Source: Branchipolynoe longqiensis
Lineage: Eukaryota; Annelida; Polychaeta; Phyllodocida; Polynoidae
Assembly: GCA_030323885.1 (NCBI GenBank)
Contig: CM059193.1
Location: 77,093,447-77,157,446, forward strand
Length of the DNA: 64,000 nucleotides
Reading direction: 5' to 3'
The position numbers were made by a program, and so were the translations under genes. The notes beneath the pieces were generated by a model. That model was not told the origin of the DNA and searched no databases. It worked only from the letters and a program-made list of their open reading frames with translations. This document shows positions 52,734-63,469 of the stretch, in pieces. Every line of letters begins with the position of its first letter. Position 1 is the stretch's first letter.

Positions 52734-54667
52734 CCTGAAACCATCTACCAACTATTTGTTCTAAGTTTAGGCTAATTACCTCCACAAGTATGCACCTTGA
52801 TATGGTGTCATTATGCGCATTAGCGATGTAATGTGCAGTACCGAGTGTAGCGAACGCTGTCTGCGGACTCATTGATTCACTTTTAATCTTATCTCGGTGA
52901 CAAAGGAGAACGTCATTTACCACGCATTTCAACTTAATTAAAGTTCTTTAAAGGTAATCTCTATATATAAGCCATGTTCAATACAATCGATAGTGTTTCC
53001 GTATCTGTCTATGCGTCTACACGATAACTATGATGTCATGGAAAGTAGAGTGGCGCCTTTGCTTCGGTCACATAGTTGAATATAGATACCAGATTCACCT
53101 GGTACTTGTAGTACACAGGTGAACGACAACGTAGTCTAAATACTGGCGAAAATAGCTTTAGTATGGAAAAGGAAGTAGAATGCCTGTCTCCAGTATCAAA
53201 TGGGTACTTATATCGGCACAGAGTTGGTGAAATGGGAGAGAATGCAAAAAGACAAGATGGCGGCCATAGAACACCATCGATTTCACCTTTAAATTCTATT
53301 AAACTATATGTTTTATTATATTTTTCAACTCAAAGGTTGCGGGAAAATATGAAGACATATAAAAAGAATAATTGTTGCTTCTTAAATTGTGAAATTAGGC
53401 TCTCATTTCATTTGCCCACTTTTTCGACAGCTTTTATATAGGGTTGGTATTAACCCGTGTACTGCAAGTACGGGGTGAATCATTTATCTAAGTTGAATAC
53501 TGAAATAACGATTACGCCATAGCCATGGCTGGGTGTTTAAGCAAAGAAACAATACATTAATGAGAGAACCACCAAAGACATAACACGTAGAATAAGACAA
53601 GTGACCATACCATACACTACCATGGGTTCCCATCATCGAAGGAAGCTGAGGTCTTACTCCAGTTACCATTGTTAAATTCTCATTAAGCGTCCTAACTTTA
53701 ATATTTTGGGGGCGGGTATGGGTGAGTTTGGTTGTTGTTGGTAAATATGTGTATTCTGCTGAATAAGTCTTTTGTCAGTGCAGAAGCACTGGTCTTCCAG
53801 CCATTTTTCAATTCAGGGTTATTTACACAAAAGGTATACAGAGTAAGGTAAAATGAATATGGACTTGTAGGGTTGTTCTACCCTGCTTCAAGTTGTCCAG
53901 CTGCATTGAGCTACAGGCCCCTTGTTATTTAAAGGTCCTGCTACTGTATATTAAGAATGCCCTCTGACAGATGGGCGACATTATCTGGGTATTGACCCTC
54001 CATTGATGGATACTAACCAGTCAGTGTTAATAACTGTTACCTGGCATAATGTGTGCCCACAATAACCAATGGCTGAGCAATGCTGTGATTATAAATGCAA
54101 GATGAACAGTCACCAAATGGCAATAATCACCCAAAATTGTGACAGTCTAGATTTGATTTAATTAATATATAAATTTCTCTACCATTTCAATCTGGATTTA
54201 ATTACGGTGTTTATTTACGGCTTTGTCCGATCTTGTAGGATATAACATCATGTAACTTCATGGGGAGAAAATATATGAACCATGGTCATGGCCTACCACC
54301 CCAAGATAGCACACTAACTCGCCGATGTTACTCACCATCAGTGACTGACTTAGTAGGATAGACCAAGCAACAGTGGAATGAGGAAGACCAATTTCCGGTC
54401 ATCGAATTTGTTTCGTTTAATCACGAAATTTGGGCTACCCGCACAATTTTTAACAGAAACTGGTTGTTCCGCTGGAAGATCACCCCTTGGGGGGACCTTG
54501 ATATGCTGTTGACATTGCTTTTGACTGTTCTTTCATGGAACAACATCTTCCAACAAGGCTCACAACCAGTCTTATTATGAAGGCACCCATGGCGAGGTTA
54601 CTAGTTGTCTAAATATACATTGATGTGATTGTCATGTGAGATTTCCCACTGCCCTAATCTGGAGCCT
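52734..54667. other. No recognisable gene, 1.9 kb
   Basis: Ordinary AT-rich DNA. A 92-codon frame at 53163-53441 has no family features. CAGTGGAATGAGGAAGACC at 54371 is shared with 42.95 kb. No other repeats were recognised. Confidence 0.35.
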
Positions 54668-54728
54668 ACTATTTATTTATTTATTCATTTATTTATTTAT
54701 TTATTTATTTGTTATTCATTTATTTATT
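54668..54728. repeat. (TTTA)n microsatellite
   Basis: About 14 TTTA-type units with a few TTCA variants. Confidence 0.96.
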
Positions 54729-55359
54729 ATTTTTTTATAATTTTTTAAGAAGTAAGAAAACCGTCCGAGGTTCTGACTCAAGTCTACTTATTCACGCCCA
54801 GTTTATATGGTCATTGCCACTGATAGGTCTTACTAGTCTGGTCCGTCTTTGTGTCGACGTAAGTGTGTTTCCAAGGGCGTTAGGGGCGTGTTCTCCTAAC
54901 AGTGATACGTCCTACACTGGAAGCTCAGGTAATTGTGGCACTTATCAGTCAATACCACACCATGATAGATAATAACCCAGTCTAGATAAACGGTGTTTCT
55001 CCGTGTAGGATTGCCCCCACCCCACACCCACCCCCCACCCCCCACTCCCCTTCCCCTTCGTAGATAGATGGCTTGTCCTGTGTTCTTTTTCCTTTTAAAT
55101 ATTTTTTTCTTTTATATACATATTTTTAAACTATGGAACATGGTAAATGTAGAGTTGTGTGTTTATGTGTTTGACCAACTGCTGACTGCTGGGAGACCTG
55201 GTGGATGTGCAGCTGAATTCTGGGTTAGCTGGTGGGTGAGTGCTCTAGGACATCTCTCTATGACTCATCAGGTGGCGGGAAGGGGTGGGGGAGGGAGTTC
55301 AAAGTGACCAAGGTAACCTGAAGCCCTTTTTCCCTTTCATTTCCGCAAAAGCACTGCCA
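54729..55359. other. No gene recognised; C-rich patch
   Basis: Includes CCCCACCCCACACCCACC-type sequence at about 55014-55052. No coding family was recognised. Confidence 0.35.
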
Positions 55360-55363
55360 TTAA

Positions 55364-55868
55364 AGTTGCATAATCTGGTGGTTTTGAGTTTCTGCAATTT
55401 TTTTTCTTCTAAACACTAAGTTGGTCATAATGTACTTTAATTTTAGTTTGTAATTTTTAATTTAAATGGTTGGCTTTTAGAGATTTTTTTTAACTAAAAA
55501 AGAAATTCACAAAACAACCCCATAAAATTTGGCGTGTTCATCGAAATGTTGGACAATTTAGGCTTTGTTTGCTCAATTGTGTGCGTTACAACATGGTACA
55601 AGAGCATCAAGGTCTCTACACTGGTACTCAGAAAACCCAGCATGTTGTACTTGTGTGAATCATGGCAGAGTAGCACTCCGAGCTGCAATGGTACCCATGT
55701 AGCTTGCAGCAGTGACATGTTCTATTAAACTGACTTAATATTCCTTCTCTGCAGCAACACATGTTTAATGAGTGCACCAGTATCTAAGTTGGATCTATAT
55801 TCGATCAAATCTAGCAAGGGAGGTGCTTTGGTTTAGAAAATGTTAAGCCCTCATCAGATTAAGCAACT
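55364..55868. mobile_element. MITE-1, 505 bp, with extra central sequence
   Basis: The ends AGTTGCATAATCTGGTGG and ATCAGATTAAGCAACT are flanked by TTAA at 55360-55363 and 55869-55872. It is about 150 bp longer than the reference copy, so a central insertion of unknown type is likely. Confidence 0.83.
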
Positions 55869-56009
55869 TTAATTGTGGTGTTTTGTCAGTGAAAACTTCG
55901 TCCTGTGCTCGCAGAACAATGTTTACCACTCATACTAGTCATATTCATCATACATAGCGGGGTTAAATCGGTGTGTGACCAGGAGTCCATCGCATTGCAG
56001 CAGTCATTG

Positions 56010-56062
56010 TCTTCACAGGACAACACTGCATCTAGACCAATGCTGTCCAGACATAGCAGGTG
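56010..56062 (-). repeat. 47-bp dispersed repeat, copy 2 (coding-like)
   Basis: The minus strand reads LLCLDSIGLDAVLSCED. It aligns with 29749-29796, with changes mostly at single bases. Confidence 0.5.
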
Positions 56063-56324
56063 TTCCGTCATTGGAGGGGCGGTTAATCATGACAGAGATG
56101 AGTGTATCCATTGACAAATTGTTCGCTGTTGACAGGGGTTCACACATCACATCAGTAGCTGAAGAGAAGTACTACTGTAGTCTAGTGCTTAGCATGCTTG
56201 GTCAAGGCCACACGTATTAATGAACTTTATGGGAACCTAATGTAACATCCTGGTGATGTGAAGCTAACCGTGTCCCCGCTGAAAGCCTGGAGAGTGGGTC
56301 ATAGTCTTTAAAAGGGAAACCGCC

Positions 56325-56378
56325 GTCCTGATATATGACCTTAGCTGCCTGGACGTAAAACCCCAACAACCAACCAAA
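56325..56378 (+). mobile_element. SINE-A 3' tail fragment
   Basis: CGTCCTGATATATGACCTTA, CTGGACGTAAAACCCCAAC and an AACCAACC tail. Confidence 0.82.
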
Positions 56379-56672
56379 AGGGAAACCAGGGCTGGGGTAG
56401 CGAAATAATACAGATCCGCATCACACGGGTAGCTCAACTCTATGGTTGACTGGTAACTCAGGAGGTATCGTTAATTAGTAACTTGGGAAGCCTCCCCCTG
56501 CCCCGACCTTACCGCTGCATCCTCCTGTTTACTACTAGTCAAATTGCCTGTCAGCAAATCCATCTGCCTAATGGCACTAACTCAGTAACTGGCATGTAGT
56601 CTTTCAGCCCATCTTGTCGAATTGGCAACTTTAACTTGTGTACAATCACCCCAACCTTGAAAGTCATCCCCA

Positions 56673-56972
56673 AACTACCAGGACGCTATGGCCAAAACGG
56701 TAGAGCGCAGGCTTCCCGTGTGGAAAGCTGGGAGTTTGAATCCCAGCAGAGTAAAACCAATGGCTTATAAAATTGATACGTGTCGCTACCTAGCTTAATG
56801 CTCGGCATTAATAGGATATGACAAGGACTGGTTAGCACAGTATCAGGATAATGTGACTGGGTGGGATATCGGGTCATGGTGCCAGTGACCTGGTCTCCCA
56901 GTGGGGAATCACTATAAAATCGCCATGAGTGCACGCTCACTAGTCAGTACCCATCCTGATATGGCCATTCTA
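56673..56972 (+). mobile_element. SINE-A, head type II, 3' end missing
   Basis: ACCAGGACGCTATGGCCAAA, GCGCAGGCTTCCCGTGTGG, B-box region GGGAGTTTGAATCCCAGC, body to CAGTACCCATCCTGATATGG. There is no tail. Confidence 0.87.
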
Positions 56973-57019
56973 ACAATGACCCGAAGGGCAGGGAGGCTCC
57001 TTTGTCATCTATGTGCAGT

Positions 57020-57086
57020 TATACCCTGACGTCGTCGTCAGGGCAGACAATACCCTGGATGCGTCGTCAGGGCAGACAATACCCTG
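57020..57086. repeat. Short tandem duplication
   Basis: GTCGTCAGGGCAGACAATAC plus CCTG occurs twice, about 28 bp apart. Confidence 0.8.
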
Positions 57087-57153
57087 CTGGATTGATTGAT
57101 TGGTGGTTGCTTTACGCCGTGTCAGCAGCATAGGCCATATTCACGGCGAGAAA
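57087..57153 (-). mobile_element. SINE-D tail fragment
   Basis: ATTGATTGATTGGTGGTTGC, TTTACGCCGTGTCAGCAGC and ATAGGCCATATTCACGGCG. Confidence 0.8.
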
Positions 57154-57399
57154 TGTTTGTTTTTCAAACCATCGCTTTTACATGTAAAAGCATGCAATCA
57201 ATTTTGTGTCAATAGACACTCATGAATTTTTTAAACTCACAATCATATAGTTTCTGGACAAGCTAAATAAAATTCTAAATGATAGTATTATTCACTGATG
57301 AAATTAGTTTTATAAGCTATATGAGGTGGTACAAACCAGTTGCCCTTAGAAAGGCTAAAATGTTTTCTTGTTTTACTTTAGTAAAAATGTCATGTATGC

Positions 57400-58365
57400 T
57401 GTTTGCAGTATAAAATTGTTGGTGCAGGGCCATGAAATCCATACAGTTTAATAAAGTGTTTTAATGTCAGTGGGGACTGACACCCAATACATTCAGAGGG
57501 AAGGTCTCCCTTGAGCAGAAAAACATGTATTAGCCACGAGTGGCCAATATGGCATCTTGTTAAAACAACCTGGTCGTGTCACCCTTCCAGACTACTCTGC
57601 GGCAGTCCGTTCATGGAGGGGGTAATTCTATGGAGTTTGTTGTTTGGGTGTTCGTCCCATTCCATCTGACATAGGTTCCAGATGTATTTTTGAATGGTAG
57701 GTTTCAGTGGGGAATATGACAGTGTTCCAAAGGAGCAGTCAGGGCTTGAGTGGCCGCTTCATCTGCTCTCTCATTTCCTGGGGTACCCACATGACTGGCC
57801 ACCCAACAGAGGTGAATGTCAAATTTTGCTATTGAAAGAGAGTTTAGTTTAATGAGTACTTTAAGTAGTATTGGGTGGTCCATTTTCCTGTTGTTTAAAG
57901 CCTGAAGGCACAAAAAGAGTCAGTGAAAATGATGAATTTATGACTGGCTGAGGTTTCGATGCACTCTAACGCGAGTAGGACTGCTCGTGCCTCAGCAGTA
58001 AAGATGGAACTCTGTCTGATCTGGAATACACGTACCTAATTCATGTCCATGGACGATTGCTGCCACAGAGACTCTGTTGTCTGTCTTTGACCCGTCAGTG
58101 TAAATGGCTAGGTGGGAACTAAAAGCACTTCGCACATCGATACAGCTTTAATGATATGAAAGTGGGTGCGTTTGGGATTTCTTCGACATGGCCAGCTGGA
58201 GGATAATGTTTGGTTTCCTCGGCTGCCAAGGAGGAACATCTGAATATTGTGAGGGTGCTATATTATGTCGATTTTCCCCCAGAGCCTCCAAATGAGGCTT
58301 TACACCCTGCTGGATGGAGTGTGGCGCCACATAAGTCATTGCTGGAACAAAGAGAGTGGGGTAAT
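57400..58365 (-). pseudogene. Decayed LINE ORF2: RNase H domain and C-terminus
   Basis: On the minus strand the pieces follow in order. First come TPLFVPAMTYVAPHSIQQG and SQYSDVPPWQP (linker after the polymerase). A stop follows near 58150, then SSHLAIYTDGSKTDNRVSVA, FTAEARAVLLALECIE, HKFIIFTDS, HLCWVASHVGTPGNERADEA, and after another frame change LTRCHIGHSWLIHVFLL and CIGCQSPLTLKHF. D of YTDGS, E of AEARA, D of FTDS and D of ERADEA are the DEDD catalytic set of RNase H. The order fits I/Jockey-group non-LTR retrotransposons that carry RNase H. Two or more stops and three or more frame changes make it a pseudogene. The polymerase and endonuclease are absent. Confidence 0.85.
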
Positions 58366-58756
58366 TTCTCTTAAATGTTTCAATGTGGATGGATTACCTG
58401 GAATAATAGAACTGATGGGTGCCATCTAATTATTCTAAACAAAGTGTATGAAATGTGCAGGCATGAGCATTTCCCGCCAATTGGCTGATTTTCGCCAATT
58501 AGATGCTTCCTGGGCTGTTCACGAGATACGTGTAAATCCGAGGAGAAAAAATTGGGGGGGTGGCCCCCCCTCCCTACACCCTCCCCCTTCCCACCCACCT
58601 GTACTCGGCCTTCGGCCGAGTTTTGAGGCATACACCCACAATCAGCTAATTTGTTTTACTTCTCTGCTCATGTCTGAATGTGGATATATCCAGGCATTGG
58701 CAGCTGGGAAAGCAGTAGCACTCACTATGCAGAATAATGTTTTTTAATTAGGCCAA
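58366..58756. other. No gene recognised; perfect 17-nt hairpin
   Basis: CTCGGCCTTCGGCCGAG at 58605-58621 forms a seven-pair stem. A G run and a CCCCCCTCCC patch precede it. No open frame of coding character was recognised. Confidence 0.4.
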
Positions 58757-58761
58757 GTTAA

Positions 58762-59107
58762 AGTTGCATAGTCCGATGCTTTTGAGTTTCTTACTTTGTT
58801 TTAAATGTAAATATATTAGGTTAATTGTTGTAATCTACCTTAGTTATGTTTAAATTAACTTTTGTTATTAATGGCTGACTGTGGGTATAGTTGAAAGGAA
58901 AACAAGCCAAATAAATGTTGGCGTGCACATACAAAATCTGACATAAGCCTCAGCAGTAACATGTTCTATTACCTTTGACTTAGTATTCTTTTCTATGCAG
59001 CAACTAATTCCTAATTAATGTACCAGTATTTAAATTGGAAATGTAAGATCATATCTAGGTAAAGGTTTTGATTAGACATGTTGATGCTTTCATCAGACTA
59101 TGCAGTT
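58762..59107. mobile_element. MITE-1, 346 bp, TTAA target
   Basis: The ends AGTTGCATAGTCCGATGC and CATCAGACTATGCAGT are flanked by TTAA at 58758-58761 and 59108-59111. Confidence 0.9.
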
Positions 59108-59396
59108 TTAATTAAGCCTTGGTGATAATAACATTGTGGAACTATTTCCTGTGATTATGCACAGGTCCAGAACTCCTTCACTCTCCAACCCCCCTGTCGA
59201 TTCATCTAGTATGCAAATGTATTTATTTTGAAACAATAATAAAAAGTTTTAATCGTAAATTTAAAAGAAAAGGAGGAGGAGGATTCTACCTTAGGTGAGA
59301 GCCATTCCTACCAGGAATATGGTACACCACGGTCACAATGTTCATCCTTTGTGTAACAATTAATGGCTGCGAGTTATGAGCTCACTTATACCCCAG
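59108..59396. other. No recognisable gene
   Basis: Ordinary sequence with an AGGAGGAGGAGG stretch near 59272. Confidence 0.35.
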
Positions 59397-59398
59397 TC

Positions 59399-59777
59399 AC
59401 ACGAGAGACAGCGTTCGCCGCCAACCTCCCTACGCCCACACGGAGGCCAACCACCCAGCGTTCCATTGGATACATTGATTCAAACACGTTTTAGGCGCCA
59501 TGTCGGCGCCATGTCGGCAGCATCGCATGTGTTACCACCAACCCAAGGCGGCGCCAGGGCGCCAACCATTTTGAATGTCGCCGCCGGAACAGGGCGTAAG
59601 GAGGTTGCACGTGCAGCAGCAGCAACCTCCTTGCGTCCAAAATTCCCGAAATGGACGCCGGGAGGTTGGCATGCTCGCGGCGACAGCACTCAATCAGGGC
59701 GTAGGGAGTGCGCAAGGAGGAAGTTTTGACGTCGCGAATCGACCGTTAGCGAACGCAGGCCTCGTATGACTGGGGTA
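59399..59777. mobile_element. MITE-10: GTCACA-type MITE
   Basis: The ends TACCCCAGTCACACGAG and the complement of CTCGTATGACTGGGGTA are flanked by TTA and TAA. GCGTTCGC near the left and GCGAACGC near the right extend the match. The interior is GC-rich with GCGCCATGTCGGCGCCATG and repeated GGAGGTTG motifs, so Arg/Ala/Pro-rich frames arise on both strands. Confidence 0.85.
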
Positions 59778-60019
59778 TAAAAGACAGAGCTAAGAACTGT
59801 TTCTACTGAAATACTAGATGTTCCTGTAAAACTTCAGATGGGTTCGTTATTTGGAAGGTGGAATTGTTGGTACACGCAGCCCTGTGCCCTTTGTGACACC
59901 AGCATGGACGCCCGTAATGACTGTCAAAATCTGCTGAGTCACGTATGTCTGACGTTGGGGGGAGTGTGACACTGTTAAACATGCATGAACCCATATTTTC
60001 TGATTTTCTGAGAGATATT
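59778..60019. other. No recognisable gene
   Basis: Short ordinary stretch between two MITEs. Confidence 0.35.
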
Positions 60020-60152
60020 CTGGTAGTGAAAGGCTCCTTCTATGCGGTAATACATGTTTAATAACTGCACCAGTATATGTTGAATGTGTAGGATACAATT
60101 TAGGTAAGTGTTTTGTTTCGAAAATTTGATGCTTCCATTATGCAGTTTTAAG
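60020..60152. mobile_element. MITE-1, right-end fragment
   Basis: ACATGTTTAATAACTGCACC, AGTATATGTTGAATGTGTAG and TTTGATGCTTCC to TTATGCAGTTTTAA. The left half is missing. Confidence 0.75.
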
Positions 60153-60535
60153 CAATGTTACGGCAAAAAGAAATGTTCCTCGTTAGATGTACTTACTGTG
60201 TTAGATAATACCAGCTTGCCCTAGAAACGGGATCACATGTCACTCACTCATTCCCTTGGATATACATACCTTTGAAGCAGGCAACAAGTAGTAAACTACT
60301 TGTTATATAATCTTTCACTTCAGATGCTCACCATGTAGACTTTGAAATTCAGATGCAGATTAATTTATGATTAATCATTAAGAAAACAAACTATTTTAAG
60401 AATGTTATGTGCTGCATACAAATACAGATCTGACTACTATAGAAGAAGGCAACATGTAATGAATTAGTTGTCACCTTTCACATCAGATGATCACTAGGTA
60501 GACTTTGAAATTAAGATGGAGATTGATACCTCTCC
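60153..60535. other. No gene recognised; two similar blocks
   Basis: GTAGACTTTGAAATTCAGATG at 60334 recurs as GTAGACTTTGAAATTAAGATG near 60497, along with AAGGCAACA-AGTA motifs, so an older roughly 160-bp duplication is likely. Confidence 0.45.
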
Positions 60536-60775
60536 AGATCAAAGCATCGCCCCATATCAAGGCACTGCCCCATACCAAGGCACCACCCCATACCAAGACA
60601 CCACCCCATACCAAGACACCACCCCATATCAAGGCACTGCCCCATATCAAGGCGCCACCCCATATCAAGGCACTGCCCCACCCCATATCAAGGCACCGCC
60701 CCATTCCATATCAAGGCACCGCCCAATATCAAGGCACCGCCCAATATCAGAGCACTGCCCCATATCAAGGCAATG
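60536..60775. repeat. 18-bp minisatellite, about 13 units
   Basis: ATATCAAGGCACTGCCCC units with ATACC, GACACC and GCGCC variants. Because 18 is a multiple of three the frames stay open (HIKALP and YQGTAP repeats). Confidence 0.95.
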
Positions 60776-61178
60776 TATTGGCATTATGTGTAAGTTGCTG
60801 TCAACTGATGGCAGGATTACTGAATAAGTCAACTTACATTGCCAACATGTGCCATGGCGAGCCTGCCATCCCTTATGCTATATGCATTATCTAAAACCCT
60901 CTCGGGATAATACTTCATACAGTAAACACTTTACTCTCGTGACCTATTGTCGGTTACATTGAACATTGTGCATTAACCAATCAACTCGGCATGATACAGC
61001 GTGCAGTATTTAAATAATACTAGCAAAATATCTTATATGTTCTCATTAGTATTGATAATTTACACCACCCTCGATAAAATCAACATAAACGTAGTGCACA
61101 GCCACGATTTTGAGTACAGTGTCAGCAGAAAGACTAATGAATTATCCATGGTTTGATGTCACCACTATATTAAAACAA
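60776..61178. other. No recognisable gene
   Basis: AT-rich ordinary sequence. Confidence 0.35.
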
Positions 61179-61182
61179 TTAA

Positions 61183-61531
61183 AGTTAAATGGTCCGATAG
61201 TTTTGAGTTTATGGCATTTCTTTTTAGATAACTATATTAGGTTGACTCATAATTGAGCTTACATTAGTTTGAAGTTACTTTTTTTCTAAATGTTTAAATT
61301 TGGAAATATATGAAGTGAAAGTATGCACAAATTAATTTAGGCATGCATGTAAACATTATGACACCATAGGTTTCAGCGATAACAGGTTCTATTAGATTGC
61401 ATTGGTGTGTCCTTTGATGCAGCACTACATCTCCAATAAGTGCACAAGTATCTAAGTTTGAAATGTAGGACCAATTGTAGAGAAGTATTTTGGTTTTGAA
61501 AATATGTTACTTTCATGGGATCATGCAGCCG
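61183..61531. mobile_element. MITE-1, diverged right end
   Basis: The left end AGTTAAATGGTCCGATAG is preceded by TTAA at 61179-61182. The right end reads CATGGGATCATGCAGCCG and the target copy is lost. Confidence 0.8.
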
Positions 61532-62154
61532 TAACAAAAGTAATATATAAACTCGCCTACCATTTTGTTTTGGCAATGTTGTTGGCCATATACACCTCCA
61601 TTCACTGGTCAGATTCCGGTGGACTTTAAATTGTGGCTTCATGCTTCGCTGATGGGAGCTGCAGGAACCTGTTTAGTCTATTTGCAGTCTTGTCTAATAA
61701 AAACGAAATCAAAGCTTGTTTCCAAGACCAAATTCCCTTAGCATTTCTACACATATTTGTTCAGCGCAGGGTTTTAATTTTTTTTTAATTGTTTATTCCG
61801 GTGTGCCTTTGCCTACCTTTTTTTTGACTGGGGATTGCTGTCGTTTCAGCTCGCCAATCTGCGCAATCGCCATGTGAACATATTTGACACCATTTATCCT
61901 AAAAACACACAGTGTACTGAAGGGTGTTGGGGGTAGTGGAACTTTGAATAATGCACCAACCATTTGCTGAAAATATCTCGGGTCCCACTGAAGTTGCTGG
62001 CCAATTATTACCAACATTGATAACAAAATCACATTAATATAATAACCATGAGAGTTGCCCCATGGAAGTAATCCCAACAAAATGTTTTAAATACTGATAA
62101 AAATAAAACTTTGGAATGTTCAAGACTCAGAATAAAACCCTCATGCTCGCTCGC

Positions 62155-62155
<1 letters not shown>
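61532..62155. other. No recognisable gene
   Basis: Ordinary sequence. A minus-strand frame of 95 codons at 61793-62080 has no family features. Confidence 0.35.
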
Positions 62156-62185
<30 letters not shown>

Positions 62186-62250
62186 GTCTCACTGTGAATA
62201 TGGACTTTGCCACCACAACATAAAACCACCAACAATCAATCACTCGATCA
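62156..62250 (+). mobile_element. SINE-D-like tail between two (CAAT)n stretches
   Basis: (CAAT)n, then CTCACTGTGAATATGGACTT, TGCCACCACAACATAAAACC and AATCAATCACTCGATCACTC. It is diverged from the other SINE-D tails. Confidence 0.6.
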
Positions 62251-62397
62251 CTCAATCCAACACTGCTGAAACATTAAGTCATATGTTATTTTAGCAACAG
62301 AGTAATTTAGCTGGGCTAATATGCCATGCCAACTTGGTGTAACTGCCATTGCACAGACCGTTATTAGCTAGTCTGGTTGGTGCAACTAATCGGGTTG

Positions 62398-62905
62398 GTG
62401 CAACTTTGGGTTGTATGGTTGCTTTAGCTATTGGCTAGTCTGGTTGCTGCAGCTCCTGGCTCGTCTGGTTGCTGCAGCTATTGGCTCATCTGGTTGCTGC
62501 AGATATTGGCTTGTCTGGTTGCTGCAGCTATTGGCTCATCTGGTTGCTGTAGCTATTGGCTCGTCTGGTTGCTGCAGATATTGGCTAGTCTGGTTGCTGC
62601 AGCTATTGGCTAGTCTGGTTGCTACAGCTATTGGCCAGTCTGGTTGCTGCAGCTATTGGCCAGTCTGGTTACTGCAGCTATTGGCCAGACTGGCTGCTGC
62701 AGCTATTGGCTAGTCTGGTTGCTGCAGCTATTGGCCAGTCTGGTTGCTGCAGCTATTTGCCAGCCTGGTTGCTGCACCTATTGGTTAGTCTGATTGGCTG
62801 CAGCTATTGGCTCATCTGGTTGCTGCAGCTATTGGCTCGTCTGGTTGCTGCATCTATTGGCTCGTCTGGTTGCGCCAGCTATTGGCTAGTCTGGTTGGCT
62901 GCAGC
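62398..62905. repeat. 25-bp minisatellite, about 20 units
   Basis: TTGCTGCAGCTATTGGCTCG plus TCTGG in tandem, most units holding CTGCAG. Variants (GCCAG, GCTAG, GCTCA) are grouped in neighbouring units, which suggests local unit duplication. Confidence 0.96.
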
Positions 62906-63269
62906 AGGTCCATTTGGAAAAGTCAGATTTAAGCGCAAATTTGCATGCTGTGCTGGCTATTTTTGATATTTTGATCCGACTCTGCCCATACACCAGGGAG
63001 TATGTCCAAGTTTGGCCGTGAACTTAGAAATAGTGACAATTGGATCTCAGCTAGAGAATTCTCTATTTCTGGAGTAAATAGCCATGGTAGTTTGCCTTTG
63101 AGTGTTGTTCACTGAACGACGGTGATTGCGGTATGAGCGTGCAATCTGAGGTATGAGCGTGCAATCTGACCTGGGAGGCTCGCTCCCCTGTGGCTTGCCC
63201 TCAACATTGACCGAGGTGAAGTTTTTGTTATGGTGAACCAACATGAACATGATCTATCTGTCTAACGGG
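62906..63269. other. No recognisable gene
   Basis: Ordinary sequence with one small repeat: GTATGAGCGTGCAATCTGA occurs twice, near 63131 and 63151. Confidence 0.4.
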
Positions 63270-63469
63270 ATTACACTCACACTTACACTTACACTTACAC
63301 TCATACTCATACTCATACTCATACACACACCGAACTCACTCAACTCACTCAACTCACTCACTCAACTCACTCAACTCACTCACTCAACTCACTCAACTCA
63401 CTCACTCACTCACTCACTCACTCACTCACTCACTCACTCACTCACTCACTCACTCACTCACTCACTCAG
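63270..63469. repeat. (ACTTAC)n, (CTCAA)n and (ACTC)n compound microsatellite
   Basis: CACTTACACTTACACT, then CTCATACTCATA, then CAACTCACTCAACTC, then about 65 bp of pure ACTC. Confidence 0.97.

Noticed and set aside
51800..52764. Proline-rich and glycine-rich frames of more than 300 codons on both strands
   Set aside because: They are produced by a C/T-only tract in which stop codons cannot occur on one strand and are rare on the other.
53163..53441. 92-codon frame starting MEKEVECLSPVSNGYLYRH
   Set aside because: Starts with a plausible ATG, but has no recognisable domain, no splice context and an AT-rich, low-complexity second half.
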